From Magnetococcales bacterium WMHbin3 (lineage in GTDB: Bacteria; Pseudomonadota; Magnetococcia; Magnetococcales; Magnetaquicoccaceae), in contig PDZX01000015.1 of the NCBI GenBank assembly GCA_002753185.1, forward strand, positions 16,365 to 80,364: a stretch of DNA of 64,000 bases. The letters run 5' to 3'. How positions within the stretch are numbered: position 1 is the stretch's first letter; every line of letters starts with the position of its first letter. Under the pieces are notes generated by a model. It was not told where the DNA came from. It was given only the letters and a program-made list of their open reading frames with translations, and did not search any database. The translations under genes and the position numbers were made by a program. Below are positions 37,890 through 47,474 of the stretch, one piece after another.

Positions 37890-38762
37890 TTAACCCGGCA
37901 TCCGGTAGATGGTGGGCGCGGCCTGGACCACCGGGACCTTCAGGTTGTTGAGGGTCTCGGAGTGTCCCACGAACAGGAAGCCTCCCGGAGAGAGGTAGCG
38001 GCAGAATTTGTTGATCAGCCGCTCCTGGGTCGGGCGGTCGAAATAGATGATCACGTTGCGGCAGAAGATGACGTCCATCCGTTCGCGCAAGCCGAATTCA
38101 CCATCCATGAAATTCAGCCGCCGGAAGTTGACCATGGAGCGCAGCTCCGGGGTGACGCGGACCAGCCGTTTGGTGGGGTCCTTGCTCTTGAGCAGGTATT
38201 TGCGTTTCAGTCCCAGGGGGATGGGGCTGACCTTTTCCAGGTCGTAGACGGCGTTGGAGGCAGTGCGCAGCACTCGGCTGGAGATGTCGGTGGCCAGGAT
38301 CTTGGCGCGGAAATTGATGCCCGGATAGTGCTGGGCGAACTCCTTGAGGACCATGGCGAGGGTGTAGGGTTCCTCTCCGGTGGAGCAGCCGGCGCTCCAG
38401 ACCATGAGTTCCCGGCGCACGCCGGCTCCGGCGGTTTTGATCAATTCGGGCAGGGCGTTCTGGGCCAGATACTCGAAATGGGCCGGCTCGCGGAAGAAAT
38501 CGGTCTTGTTGGTGGTCACGATGTCGATGAACTGGATCAACTCCTCCCCCGATTCGTCGGGGTTGAGGACCCAGTCGATATACTCCTTGAAGGAGTGCAT
38601 GCCGACCAGTCGCAGACGTTTCTGGATTCTGGCCGTGAGCATGGTCTTTTTCGCGGGTGGCATCATGATGCCGCACTGGGCATAGATGAACTCGCTTAAC
38701 CGTTGGAAATCCTTGTCGGAAATGCCGTGTTGATCGAATTCGGGAGCATGGCTCGTGTTCAT
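37890..38762 (-). CDS. cheR: Chemotaxis protein methyltransferase CheR
   Basis: Methylates glutamates of chemoreceptors using SAM. 290 residues: the N-terminal helical CheR domain (DFQRLSEFIYAQCGIMMPP, NKTDFFREPAHFE) and the SAM domain (VWSAGCSTGEEPYTLAMVL, ILATDISSRVL, DVIFCRNVIIYFD, LFVGHSETL). I chose the ATG at 38762; longer readings run into cheB sequence. It lies 31 nt downstream of cheB on the same strand. No receptor or CheA/CheW gene is in the window. Confidence 0.97.
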   Translation of the reverse strand: MNTSHAPEFDQHGISDKDFQRLSEFIYAQCGIMMPPAKKTMLTARIQKRLRLVGMHSFKEYIDWVLNPDESGEELIQFIDIVTTNKTDFFREPAHFEYLAQNALPELIKTAGAGVRRELMVWSAGCSTGEEPYTLAMVLKEFAQHYPGINFRAKILATDISSRVLRTASNAVYDLEKVSPIPLGLKRKYLLKSKDPTKRLVRVTPELRSMVNFRRLNFMDGEFGLRERMDVIFCRNVIIYFDRPTQERLINKFCRYLSPGGFLFVGHSETLNNLKVPVVQAAPTIYRMPG

Positions 38763-38793
38763 GGTGATATCTCTGTTGTCTGTTCCGGACGGA

Positions 38794-39897
38794 TCAGCCC
38801 TGACACAGGCGCAACACTTCGGCGGCGATCTTGTCCAAGGGCTTGATGATGTCCACCCCACCGTGTTTGATCGCCTCCTTGGGCATGCCAAAGACCACAC
38901 AGGAGTTTTCGTCTTGGGCGATATTGGTGGCCCCGGCGGTTTTCATTTCCAGCATGCCCCTGGCACCGTCGTCGCCCATGCCGGTCATGATGACGCCGAC
39001 GCAGTTCTTGCCGCCGTAGCGGGCTGCCGAGCGGAACAGCACATCCACCGAGGGGCGATGGCGGCTCACCAGGGGGCCGTCCTTGACCTCCACGAAATAG
39101 CGGGCGCCGCTGCGTTTGAGCAGGGTATGCTTGTTGCCGGGGGCGATCAGGGCGCGTCCGCGCACCACCGAGTCGTTGTCGGCCGCTTCCTTGACCGTGA
39201 TCTGGCAGATATTGTTGAGGCGGTCGGCGAAGGCGCGCGTGAAGTTTTCCGGCATGTGTTGCACGATGACGATGCCGGGCGCATCCGCCGGCAGGGACTC
39301 CAGGAAGACGCGCAACGCCTCGGTTCCGCCGGTGGAGGCGCCCACGATGATCACCTTTTCCGTGGTTTGGCTCATGGCCCTGGAACCGGGGTCCACGGGG
39401 GGCAGCATGACATCGGCGGTGAGTTTGGGGGCGATCTTGTGGACGGCGGGGGTGCCGGGATCGCGGGGTTTGGGGCGGTTGCGGACATTGGTGGCCGCAG
39501 CGGCTTTCACTGCGTCGCAGATGTGGATGCGCGACTCTTCGAGGAACTGCTTGGTGCCCATTTTGGGTTTGGTGATGATCTCCACCGCGCCGTATTCCAG
39601 GGCGCGCAGGGCTGTTTCCGTGCCGTCGCCGGTGAGGGAGGAGCACATGACCACCGGGATGGGGTGTTGCGTCATCAATTTTCTGAGAAACGTGATGCCG
39701 TCCATGCGGGGCATTTCCACGTCGAGCGTGATGACATCCGGGATTTCCGTTTTCAGACGTTCGGCGGCGACAAAGGGATCTGGGGCATGTCCAATAACTT
39801 TAATTTGAGGATCGGATTCAAGAATGGAAGACAAGGTTTGTCTTACCACTGCGGAATCGTCCACTATTAAAACCTTGATTTGTTTTGTGTCGTTCAT
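38794..39897 (-). CDS. cheB: Chemotaxis protein-glutamate methylesterase CheB
   Basis: Phospho-activated receptor methylesterase/amidase opposing CheR. 367 residues: receiver domain with phospho-acceptor Asp59 ([13 protein letters not shown]), a linker, then the esterase domain with the Ser188 ([10 protein letters not shown]), His214 (VQHMPENFT) and Asp310 (TGMGDDGA) triad. The ATG at 39897 gives the exact receiver start [21 protein letters not shown] weak promoter (TTGCCT-17-CATACT) is visible on the minus strand about 45 nt upstream. Confidence 0.98.
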   Translation of the reverse strand: MNDTKQIKVLIVDDSAVVRQTLSSILESDPQIKVIGHAPDPFVAAERLKTEIPDVITLDVEMPRMDGITFLRKLMTQHPIPVVMCSSLTGDGTETALRALEYGAVEIITKPKMGTKQFLEESRIHICDAVKAAAATNVRNRPKPRDPGTPAVHKIAPKLTADVMLPPVDPGSRAMSQTTEKVIIVGASTGGTEALRVFLESLPADAPGIVIVQHMPENFTRAFADRLNNICQITVKEAADNDSVVRGRALIAPGNKHTLLKRSGARYFVEVKDGPLVSRHRPSVDVLFRSAARYGGKNCVGVIMTGMGDDGARGMLEMKTAGATNIAQDENSCVVFGMPKEAIKHGGVDIIKPLDKIAAEVLRLCQG

Positions 39898-40106
39898 GCG
39901 CTGGTTTCCATGAGAAGTTTGGCACACCCATTTGTCAGTATGCTCGGATTTCCTCCCCAAGGCAAGCGGTTCCGCAATCGGGCGCGGAAATCGCTTGCGT
40001 TTGCGGTCGGGAACAGGGATACTGACACAAAAGATCTATGACAGGCGTCAGTCGGATTTCGTTAATCAACTCGATTGTCGCAATTTCGTCAACGCAAAGA
40101 GGTTGC

Positions 40107-41270
40107 ATGGGCATGCGTTTGCTATTGTGTTTGCTGATGGTTGTCGGGAGCGCCTGGCTTGGCGGGTGCGAAGCCAGGGACGGCGGCGGCGCCCGGCAGG
40201 CGGGACAGGCCGCCGGGCAGCCGCCGCCAGCCCCGGAAGTGGAGATGGCCACCGCCACGCGCAAGACCATCTCCATGCAGCAGATCCTGCCCGGCCGGCT
40301 GGAGGCCGTGGAGACGGCCATGGTGCGCGCCAGGGTGGACGGCATCGTGGAACAACGGCTCTTTGCCGAAGGGAGCGATGTCAAGTCCGGCGACAAGCTG
40401 TTCCAACTGGAGGACCGCACGTTGCGCGCCCGTGTCGCGGCGGCGCGGGCCACCCTGGAACGGGCCAGGGCCGACCATCTGCTGGCGCGACAAACCCTGG
40501 ACCGGCTCAAGCCACTGGTGAATACCGAGGCCGTGAGCCGTCAGGAGTACGATCAGGCCACTGCCCAACAGGCCCGGAGCGGTGCCGACGTCAAGGCCGC
40601 CGAGGCCGAACTGACCCGCGTGGGTATCGACCTGGGCTGGTCCACGGTCACCGCGCCCATCGATGGCCGGGCCGGACGGGCCATGGTGACCGTGGGCGCC
40701 CTGGTGGGCCAAAAGGAGGCCACCCATCTGGTCACCATCGAGAAACTGGACCCCATCCGGGTGGTCTTCAGTCAGGCCAGCGCCGAGATGTTTCGTCTGC
40801 GGCGCGCCAAGGAGCAGGGGAGCGCCGCGCCCATCGATCCGGTCGAGGTGCGGCTGGTGCTGGAGGACGACGTGGAGTACCCCCTGATCGGCAGACTGCT
40901 CTTCACCGACATGGCCGTGGATCCGAAAACCGGAACGGTGGAGATGCGCGCCGAATTCCGCAATCCGGAACGCAAGCTCCTGCCCGGACAGTTCGCCAGG
41001 GTGCAGATCGCCCTGGCCACCAGCGAAGGGGTGACGATCCCCCAGCGGGCGGTGCAGAATACCCAGCAAGGACAGATCGTCCTGATGGTGGACGCGAAAA
41101 ACAAGGTCGTGCCCCGTCCGGTGCGCACCGGCGGCTTTTCCGGTCAGGACTGGATCATCCTGGAAGGGTTGAAGGAGGGGGAAAAGGTGATTGTGAACGG
41201 CCACCAAAAGGCCCGCCCCGGCAGCGAGGTCACCCCAAAGGAGGCCGCCGCTCCGGCCCGCGCCTCATAG
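40107..41270 (+). CDS. RND efflux periplasmic adaptor lipoprotein
   Basis: Membrane-fusion protein of a tripartite pump, AcrA/MexA type. 387 residues: lipoprotein signal with lipobox LGGC, barrel-sandwich halves (ARVDGIVEQRLFAEGSDVKS, WSTVTAPIDGRAG), a coiled-coil hairpin around ARATLERARADHLLARQTLD, and beta-barrel and proximal domains (GRLLFTDMAVDPKTGTVEMR). The ATG at 40107 has an AGAGG site. It is first of three genes in order adaptor-pump-outer-membrane factor. The 209-bp gap to cheB contains the inverted repeat TGAC-N4-GTCA (40037-40048), a possible operator, but no regulator gene is adjacent. Confidence 0.94.
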   Translation: MGMRLLLCLLMVVGSAWLGGCEARDGGGARQAGQAAGQPPPAPEVEMATATRKTISMQQILPGRLEAVETAMVRARVDGIVEQRLFAEGSDVKSGDKLFQLEDRTLRARVAAARATLERARADHLLARQTLDRLKPLVNTEAVSRQEYDQATAQQARSGADVKAAEAELTRVGIDLGWSTVTAPIDGRAGRAMVTVGALVGQKEATHLVTIEKLDPIRVVFSQASAEMFRLRRAKEQGSAAPIDPVEVRLVLEDDVEYPLIGRLLFTDMAVDPKTGTVEMRAEFRNPERKLLPGQFARVQIALATSEGVTIPQRAVQNTQQGQIVLMVDAKNKVVPRPVRTGGFSGQDWIILEGLKEGEKVIVNGHQKARPGSEVTPKEAAAPARAS

Positions 41271-41292
41271 GGCCGGGGAGGAGCGTCGCGTC

Positions 41293-44200
41293 ATGCTGCC
41301 TCGTTTTTTCATCGATCGTCCCATCTTCGCCTGGGTGATCGCCCTGGTCATCCTGCTGGCCGGTCTGCTCTCCCTGAGCCGTCTCCCGGTGGCCCAATAT
41401 CCCGACGTGGCCCCGCCGGCCATCACCATCACCGCGAACTATCCGGGCGCGGCGGCTCAGGTGGTGGAGGATACCGTCACCGCCCTCATCGAGCAGGAGA
41501 TGAACGGACTGGAGAATCTCCTCTACATGGAGTCCTCCAGCGACGCCCTGGGCACCATGACCCTCACCATCACCTTCGCCACCGGGACCAATCTCGACAT
41601 CGCCTCGGTGGATGCCCAGAATCGCATCAAGCGGGTCGAGGCCCGTCTCCCGGAGGAGGTGCGCCGGCAGGGGGTCACGGTGGCCAAGTCACGGCGCAAT
41701 TATCTGATGTTCATCACGATTTTTTCGCCGGATCAGAGTCTGGACCACGTCGCGCTGGGCAGTTACACCGCCTCTTCCGTGCTGGAGCACCTGCGCCGGG
41801 TGCCTGGGGTGGGCGAGGCCATGCTGGAAGGGACCGAATATTCCATGCGCATCTGGCTCGACCCGACGCGGCTGACCGAGTTCGACCTCACCGCCGGCGA
41901 GGCCCTGCGCGCCGTGCGCGCCCAGAACATGCAACTGGTCACCGGCGAACTGGGGCAGTTGCCCGCCGCCAGGGGCCAGGAGACCAACGCCCCCATTCTG
42001 GTGCGCAGCCGTCTGGAGAGCACCGAGGAGTTCGGCAATATCCTCCTGAAGACCAGGCCGGACGGGGGATCGGTGCGGCTCAAGGACGTGGGCCGGGTCG
42101 AATGGGGCGCTCAGGAGTACAACATCCGCGCCCGCATCAATGGTCAGCCCACCGCCGCCGTGGGCATCAAGGTCGCCCCCGGCGCCAATGCCCTGGAAAC
42201 CGCCCAGCGCGTCAAGAACCGCATGACCGAACTGGCGAAATTCTTTCCCGCCGGCATCTCCTGGGATGTCCCCTACGACACCTCCCTGTTCATCCGCATC
42301 TCCATCCACGAGGTGCTGGTCACCCTGGCCGAGGCCATGGCGCTGGTCTTTCTGGTGATGTTGCTCTTCCTGGGCAATCTGCGCGCCACCTTCATCCCGG
42401 CCATCGTGGTGCCGGTGGCCCTGACCGGCGCCCTGGTGGGGATCTATCTGCTGGGATACTCCATCAACGTCCTCACCCTGTTTGCCATGGTGCTCTCCAT
42501 CGGCATCGTGGTGGACGATGCCATCGTGGTGGTGGAAAACGTCGAGCGGGTCATGGCCGAGGAGGGGTTGCCCCCCCGCGAGGCCACCCGCAAGGCCATG
42601 ACGCAGATCTTCGGCGCCATTATCGGCATTACTCTGGTGTTGTCGGCGGTCTTTATCCCCATGGCCTTTTTCAGCGGCAGCGTCGGGGCCATCTATCGCC
42701 AGTTCGCCGTGACCCTGGTACTAACCATGGCCTTTTCCGCCCTGATGGCCCTGACCCTCACCCCGGCCCTGTGCGCCACGTTCCTGAGACACGATGCCGC
42801 CCGGTCGGAAGGCGGCGGATTCTCCGGTTTCTTCCTGCGCGTCAGCCACGGCTACCGGAGCCGCATCGCCGGGGTGCTGCGGCATGCCGTGGCCTATCTC
42901 ATGCTTTATCTGGCCATCGCCGGGATCGCGGTCTGGGCCTTTGTGAAACTGCCGGGGGGATTCCTGCCCGAGGAGGATCAGGGCTATTTCGTCAGTATCG
43001 TCCAATTGCCGAGCGGCGCCAGCCAGGAACGGACCCTGAAGATCCTCCAGGAGATGGAAAAATATTATCTGGCCCAGTCCGATGTCGCCAAGGTGGTGGG
43101 GGTGGCGGGTTTCAGCTTCTTTGGCCGCGGCCAGAACGCCGCCATCGCCTTCGTCCGCCTCAAGAGCTGGGACGAACGGCCCGCTCCGGATCAGAGCGCC
43201 TCATCCCTGGTCATGCGGGCCAATATCGCCTTGTCGCGCATCAAGCAGGCCCTGATTTTCGCGGTCAACGTGCCGCCGATCCCGGAGTTGTCCGCCGTGG
43301 GCGGTTTCGACATGCGGATTCAAGACCGGGGCGGTCTGGGGCGCGATCAACTCCTGGAGGCCCGCAACCGTCTGATGGGCATGGCGGCCCAGGATCCCGT
43401 CCTCGCCGGGGTGCGCCCGGAAGGCCAGGAGCCAGGACCGCAACTGCTGCTCACCGTGGACCGGGTCAAGGCCGCCTCCATGGGCGTGGACATGAACGAA
43501 CTCAACGAGACGCTGCAGGTGACGCTGGGTTCGGCCTACATCAACGACCTCACCAGGGATGGCCGCATCCTGCGGGTGCAGATGCAGGCCGATGCCGTCA
43601 CTCGCGCCAACCAGGAGGAGATCCTGGCCATCCGGGTGCGCAACCGTGCGGGACAGCCGGTCCCGGTGGCGGAGATCGTCCATGCCCGCTGGATCACCGG
43701 CTCGCCCAAGCTCGACCGCTACAACGGCATGCCCGCCATGAAGCTCTCCGGCAACCCCGCGCCGGGCCGCAGCACCGGAGAGGCGATGGTTGCCATGGAG
43801 CGGCTGGCCGGCCAGTTGCCTTCCGGCATCGGCTTCGAGTGGTCCGCCACCTCCTTCGAGGAGTCCCTGTCCGGGGCGCAGGTGCCCATGTTGTTCGGAC
43901 TCTCCATACTGGTGGTCTTCTTGTGTCTGTCGGCATTGTACGAAAGCTGGTCGATTCCGTTCGCCATTCTGCTGATCGTGCCTATCGGGCTGTTCGGCTC
44001 GGTGCTGGCGGTGATGGCCCTCGGCATGCCCAACGATGTCTATTTCAAGGTGGGGATCGTGGCCATCATCGGCCTGTCTGCCAAGAACGCCATTCTGATC
44101 GTGGAGTTCGCGCGCACCCTGGCTGCCGGGGGGATGCCGTTGATCGACGCCACCCTGGAGGCGTGCCGGATGCGGTTTCGCCCCATTGTCATGACCTCGG

Positions 44201-44400
44201 CGGCCTTCATTCTTGGGGTGATGCCGCTGGCCTTCTCCAGCGGGGCGGGCGCGGCCAGTCGGCGGGCCATCGGCACCGGGGTGATGGGCGGGATGATCTC
44301 GGCCACCTTGTTGGGGCTGTTCCTGATTCCGGTACTTTTCGTGACGATTCGCCGTCTGTTTCCGGAACGTGGGCAGCCGGCGGGAGAGCGCCATGATTGA
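41293..44400 (+). CDS. RND multidrug efflux transporter (AcrB/HAE1 type)
   Basis: Proton-driven inner-membrane pump of 1035 residues. It starts MLPRFFIDRPIFAWVIALVI, the HAE1 hallmark. The proton-relay aspartates in GIVVDDAIVVVENV (TM4) and the Lys of GLSAKNAILIVEFA (TM10) are present, with two large periplasmic loops and about 12 membrane segments. The substrate cannot be read from sequence. It starts 22 nt after the adaptor gene and overlaps the outer-membrane factor by 8 nt. Confidence 0.97.
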   Translation: MLPRFFIDRPIFAWVIALVILLAGLLSLSRLPVAQYPDVAPPAITITANYPGAAAQVVEDTVTALIEQEMNGLENLLYMESSSDALGTMTLTITFATGTNLDIASVDAQNRIKRVEARLPEEVRRQGVTVAKSRRNYLMFITIFSPDQSLDHVALGSYTASSVLEHLRRVPGVGEAMLEGTEYSMRIWLDPTRLTEFDLTAGEALRAVRAQNMQLVTGELGQLPAARGQETNAPILVRSRLESTEEFGNILLKTRPDGGSVRLKDVGRVEWGAQEYNIRARINGQPTAAVGIKVAPGANALETAQRVKNRMTELAKFFPAGISWDVPYDTSLFIRISIHEVLVTLAEAMALVFLVMLLFLGNLRATFIPAIVVPVALTGALVGIYLLGYSINVLTLFAMVLSIGIVVDDAIVVVENVERVMAEEGLPPREATRKAMTQIFGAIIGITLVLSAVFIPMAFFSGSVGAIYRQFAVTLVLTMAFSALMALTLTPALCATFLRHDAARSEGGGFSGFFLRVSHGYRSRIAGVLRHAVAYLMLYLAIAGIAVWAFVKLPGGFLPEEDQGYFVSIVQLPSGASQERTLKILQEMEKYYLAQSDVAKVVGVAGFSFFGRGQNAAIAFVRLKSWDERPAPDQSASSLVMRANIALSRIKQALIFAVNVPPIPELSAVGGFDMRIQDRGGLGRDQLLEARNRLMGMAAQDPVLAGVRPEGQEPGPQLLLTVDRVKAASMGVDMNELNETLQVTLGSAYINDLTRDGRILRVQMQADAVTRANQEEILAIRVRNRAGQPVPVAEIVHARWITGSPKLDRYNGMPAMKLSGNPAPGRSTGEAMVAMERLAGQLPSGIGFEWSATSFEESLSGAQVPMLFGLSILVVFLCLSALYESWSIPFAILLIVPIGLFGSVLAVMALGMPNDVYFKVGIVAIIGLSAKNAILIVEFARTLAAGGMPLIDATLEACRMRFRPIVMTSAAFILGVMPLAFSSGAGAASRRAIGTGVMGGMISATLLGLFLIPVLFVTIRRLFPERGQPAGERHD

Positions 44401-45787
44401 CCGTCGCGTATTTTTTGTCGTCATGATGATGGTGTTGACCGGCTGTTCCAAGGGCGCGGAACTGGTCCTGCCGGAGGCGCCGATCCCCAAGGCGTGGCCG
44501 GGCGGGGAGGTATTGACCGATGCGCAAGCGCCGGTGCATCCCGTGCCGTGGCGGCAATTCTGCGCCGATCCCATGTTGCGGGAGGTGGTCGAGGCGGCCC
44601 TGGAGTCGAACCGGGATCTGCGAATCGCGGTGGCGCGCATGGAAAAGGCGGCAGCCGAGTTGGGCGTGGCGGCGGCGAACCGCTTGCCTTCGTTGCAGGG
44701 GGGCGTCTCCCATCATGTGACGCGCACACCGGCGGATCTCTCCACCTCCGGCAAGAGCGCGCTTGCCCGGCGGGAGGAGGTGGGATTTTTTTTGCCGGCC
44801 TTCGAGCTGGATTTCTGGGGTCGTCTGGCCAGACTGGAGGAGGGCGCCCGTTCGGCCTGGTTGGCGAGCGCCGAGACCACCCTGGCGGCGCGTATTGTGT
44901 TGATCGCCCAGGTGATGGAGGGTTTCGTCGTCTGGCGGGAGATGGCGGCGCGGCTGGCGTTGGCGGAGGCGACCCTGGATATCCGCCAGGAGGCGCGGAA
45001 TTTCGCGGAGCAGCGGCTGGGGGCCGGGGTGGTCGCGGCCCAGACCGAATTGCGATCCGCCATGGCGTTGGAAGAGGTGCGGGCCGAGGTGGCGGAGTGG
45101 CGTCGTCAGGAGTCTCTGGCCTACAATGCCCTGCGTCTGTTGACCGGCAAGGATTGGGATGCCAGGCGGGAGTGGCCGCCCCTGGAGGGGTTGGATCTGA
45201 CGTTGAAGCTGGAATTGGCCCTGCCTGCCCAGGTGTTGGAGGCCAGGCCGGACGTGCGCGCCGCCGAGCATCGTTTGCGGGCGGCGCATGCCAATGTGGC
45301 GGCGGCGCGGGCCGCGTTCTGGCCGCGTATCTTCCTGACCACTGCTGTGGGCACGGCCAGTCAGGCGTTGAGTGGGCTGTTCGCCAACGGGAGCGCCGCC
45401 TGGAGCTTCGTGCCGCGTCTGGATGTGCCGATTTTCGAGCTTGCCGCCCGGAAGAGTCAGTTGGCCAGCGTGGAGGCGGAGCGCGGCGCCTTGCTGGCCG
45501 AGTACGAAAAGGTGGTGCAGCAGGCCTTTCGCGAGGTGGCCGATGGTTTGACCTCGCGTGAGGCGTTGTGGGACCGCATGCGCGCGTTGCTGGTCAACCG
45601 GGATGCCCAGAGGAAGCGTTTGGCGTTGATCAAGGAGCGTTATCAGGCCGGCCTGGAGGGGCGGGAGGCGTTCTTGAGCGCCCGTCAGGAGTTGTACGCG
45701 ACGCAGCAGTTGGTTTATGGCGCGCAGCGTCAGTTGTTGGTCAATCAGATTGCGCTGTTCAAGGCCCTGGGAGGCGGGGTGGAGTAA
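44393..45787 (+). CDS. Outer-membrane efflux lipoprotein (NodT/OprM type)
   Basis: TolC-like channel completing the pump. 464 residues, lipobox LTGC with Cys18, then the two OEP repeats with alpha-barrel helices (ALESNRDLRIAVARMEKAAA, FELDFWGRLARLEEGARSAW and ARPDVRAAEHRLRAAHANVA). The ATG at 44393 overlaps the pump stop (ATGATTGA). Normal length for the NodT family. Confidence 0.95.
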   Translation: MIDRRVFFVVMMMVLTGCSKGAELVLPEAPIPKAWPGGEVLTDAQAPVHPVPWRQFCADPMLREVVEAALESNRDLRIAVARMEKAAAELGVAAANRLPSLQGGVSHHVTRTPADLSTSGKSALARREEVGFFLPAFELDFWGRLARLEEGARSAWLASAETTLAARIVLIAQVMEGFVVWREMAARLALAEATLDIRQEARNFAEQRLGAGVVAAQTELRSAMALEEVRAEVAEWRRQESLAYNALRLLTGKDWDARREWPPLEGLDLTLKLELALPAQVLEARPDVRAAEHRLRAAHANVAAARAAFWPRIFLTTAVGTASQALSGLFANGSAAWSFVPRLDVPIFELAARKSQLASVEAERGALLAEYEKVVQQAFREVADGLTSREALWDRMRALLVNRDAQRKRLALIKERYQAGLEGREAFLSARQELYATQQLVYGAQRQLLVNQIALFKALGGGVE

Positions 45788-45792
45788 AAGGA

Positions 45793-46014
45793 TCAGAGCG
45801 GCTTTGGCGCAACGCGCGGGTGATCCCATCCCGAAAAGAGCAAAAATTCGGCGATGTGTTGCGTGCCACATCCATATGCGGGGTGATTTCTTTGGCCCAT
45901 TGCTGTTTTGCTTGCAACACTTCCGGATCGCGTTTTTGCCTGGTCAGCAAAGACGGCTTGATGGCCTGCGCCAGTTTTGTCGCATTGACCTTCCACCAGG
46001 ATTTCGAAGTGCAT
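45793..46014 (-). pseudogene. DUF4276 gene remnant (internally deleted, frameshifted)
   Basis: The minus-strand frame begins MHFEILVEGQCDKT, the typical N-terminus of DUF4276 (TOPRIM-like) proteins, 2 nt after the AAA gene stop and with a GAGG ribosome site. After about 14 residues it loses family character. The +1 frame then gives a DUF4276-like C-terminus (QAKQQWAKEITPHMD followed by NTSPNFCSFRDGIT). The family is about 200 residues; here N- and C-terminal ends are joined with the middle missing and a frame change, so no intact protein can be made. Confidence 0.65.
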
Positions 46015-46016
46015 GC

Positions 46017-47274
46017 TTACCTCGGTTCCAGATAGTCGCTGAACCACAGGGAACCCAGGGGTTGACCTTCCTCCACCTGGTTTGCGACGTATGGGATCTC
46101 GCTGGCGCGCGTGATCTTGGAAAAACCCGTCTTGGGATCCTTTTCCAAGACCCACACCTCATCCGGATGTAGGGCATCCAGGAAATAGGGTTGATGGGTG
46201 GTAACGAAGACTTGCGTGCCCCGTTTGCCACCGGTGGCGTAGGATCTCAGTTCCGATGCGAGGACCTCCAGCAGTTTGTGGTACAAGCCGTTTTCCGGTT
46301 CCTCGATGCTCAACAGCGGGGGTGGTTCCGGGTCCTCCAGCAGCAACAGATAGGCAAACAGCTTGAGTGTCCCGTCGGACATCTGGTAATGGGTGAACGG
46401 TTCCGTGAAGGCCGTGCCGTGAAAGAGGAGATAAAGATTTCTGGAAATAGGGTCCGTGTGGGTCTCGATCTTCTGGATATCCGGGATTTTTTCCGCGATG
46501 CGTTGCAATATTTTTTGCAAATGTTTTTTTGTGTTCTTTGTATAAAAATTGTACTACATTACCAAGATTCTTGCCGGACTCGTCCAGGTGTCTTTGCGGG
46601 CCGGCCTTGGGGATTTCACGGGCCGCGCGTGGGGAAAAATAGGAGAGATACCATCCTTCGAGAAATTTGCGAAACCGGACGATTCGGGAATGTTCCTTGA
46701 GCGCCCCCAGGGTGACGATGCCCAGTTTGCGCGAATCTGTCAATTCCACCTTTTCACTGGATAGATCTTCCTGTAATTCCGTTGGGCTGTCGGTGGCCAC
46801 GCTGGCGAGCGATTCGGAGCCTGACCAGACCAGGCCACTGCCTTCCCAAAGGTGAAGAAAGGAGTATGGCCGACCACTGGTTTGCCCCTTGCGTCGTTGC
46901 CGGAGTCGTTCGTACTGGACGTAAGGTCGACCCGATGGATCATCGGTGATTGCCAATTCGTAAGTGATGGGGCGGGAGCCGGCATCTTCGCGAAAATACA
47001 ACTCAAATTGAATAGGGTCCGTCACCCCATGCGAGCGAAGGCGTTGGAGTCCTCCCCGTTCGCGCAGATCGCACGCCTCCTCCACGCCGTGACGCAGGCA
47101 ATCTCCCAGAAAGCCGAGTGCATCGAAAAATGAACTTTTTCCTGATCCGTTTTTCCCAATTATTGTTGTTAATGGTGTTAATGATTGGTTGGTGCGCAGA
47201 TTCCAGAGTTTGCCAAGCGTAACATCTTGCAGGGCGCGATAATTACGAATACGAATGCCTTCCAATAGGGCCAT
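46017..47274 (-). pseudogene. AAA ATPase gene with a 1-nt frameshift
   Basis: The upstream part starts MALLEGIRIRNYRALQDVTL with Walker A IIGKNGSGKSSFFDALGF. The downstream part, in another frame, holds the signature-like YQMSDGTLKLFAYLLLLED, Walker B PPLLSIEEPENGLYH and switch VFVTTHQPYF, ending SDYLEPR. The frames meet at an A7 run (minus strand; 46524-46530). Removing one A would give a continuous FLYKEHKKHLQKILQRIAEK. The needed shift is +1, not the -1 favoured by slippery A runs, so it looks like a mutation (or a sequencing error) rather than programmed frameshifting. Partner of the DUF4276 remnant. Confidence 0.8.
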
Positions 47275-47474
47275 ATGGATGATGCTCCGATAAGTATTAA
47301 ATAGTTATATTCTATTTTGGTTCTGGGGTGCTGAATGCCGGATTTGAATTTGGAAATTATCATGGTACATTAACTTACTGTCAACATTAAAAATTTGATC
47401 AGTGGCGAGCAGTGTGGTCTTGATCATTGTTTCGGCCACTACCACCCCATGCAACCGAACCAGTGCCGCCGAAT

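Noticed and set aside
40037..40048. TGAC-N4-GTCA as a defined efflux operator
   Set aside because: The palindrome is short, no TetR/MarR-type regulator gene is adjacent, and no strong promoter surrounds it; kept only as a remark.
42102..44396. A 764-codon plus-strand frame
   Set aside because: Out-of-frame reading of the RND transporter gene; low-complexity Arg/Gly/His-rich product.
46510..46535. Programmed ribosomal frameshift in the AAA ATPase gene
   Set aside because: The A7 run would favour -1 slippage, but +1 is needed to restore the downstream frame; no stimulatory structure was seen and the partner gene is also broken.
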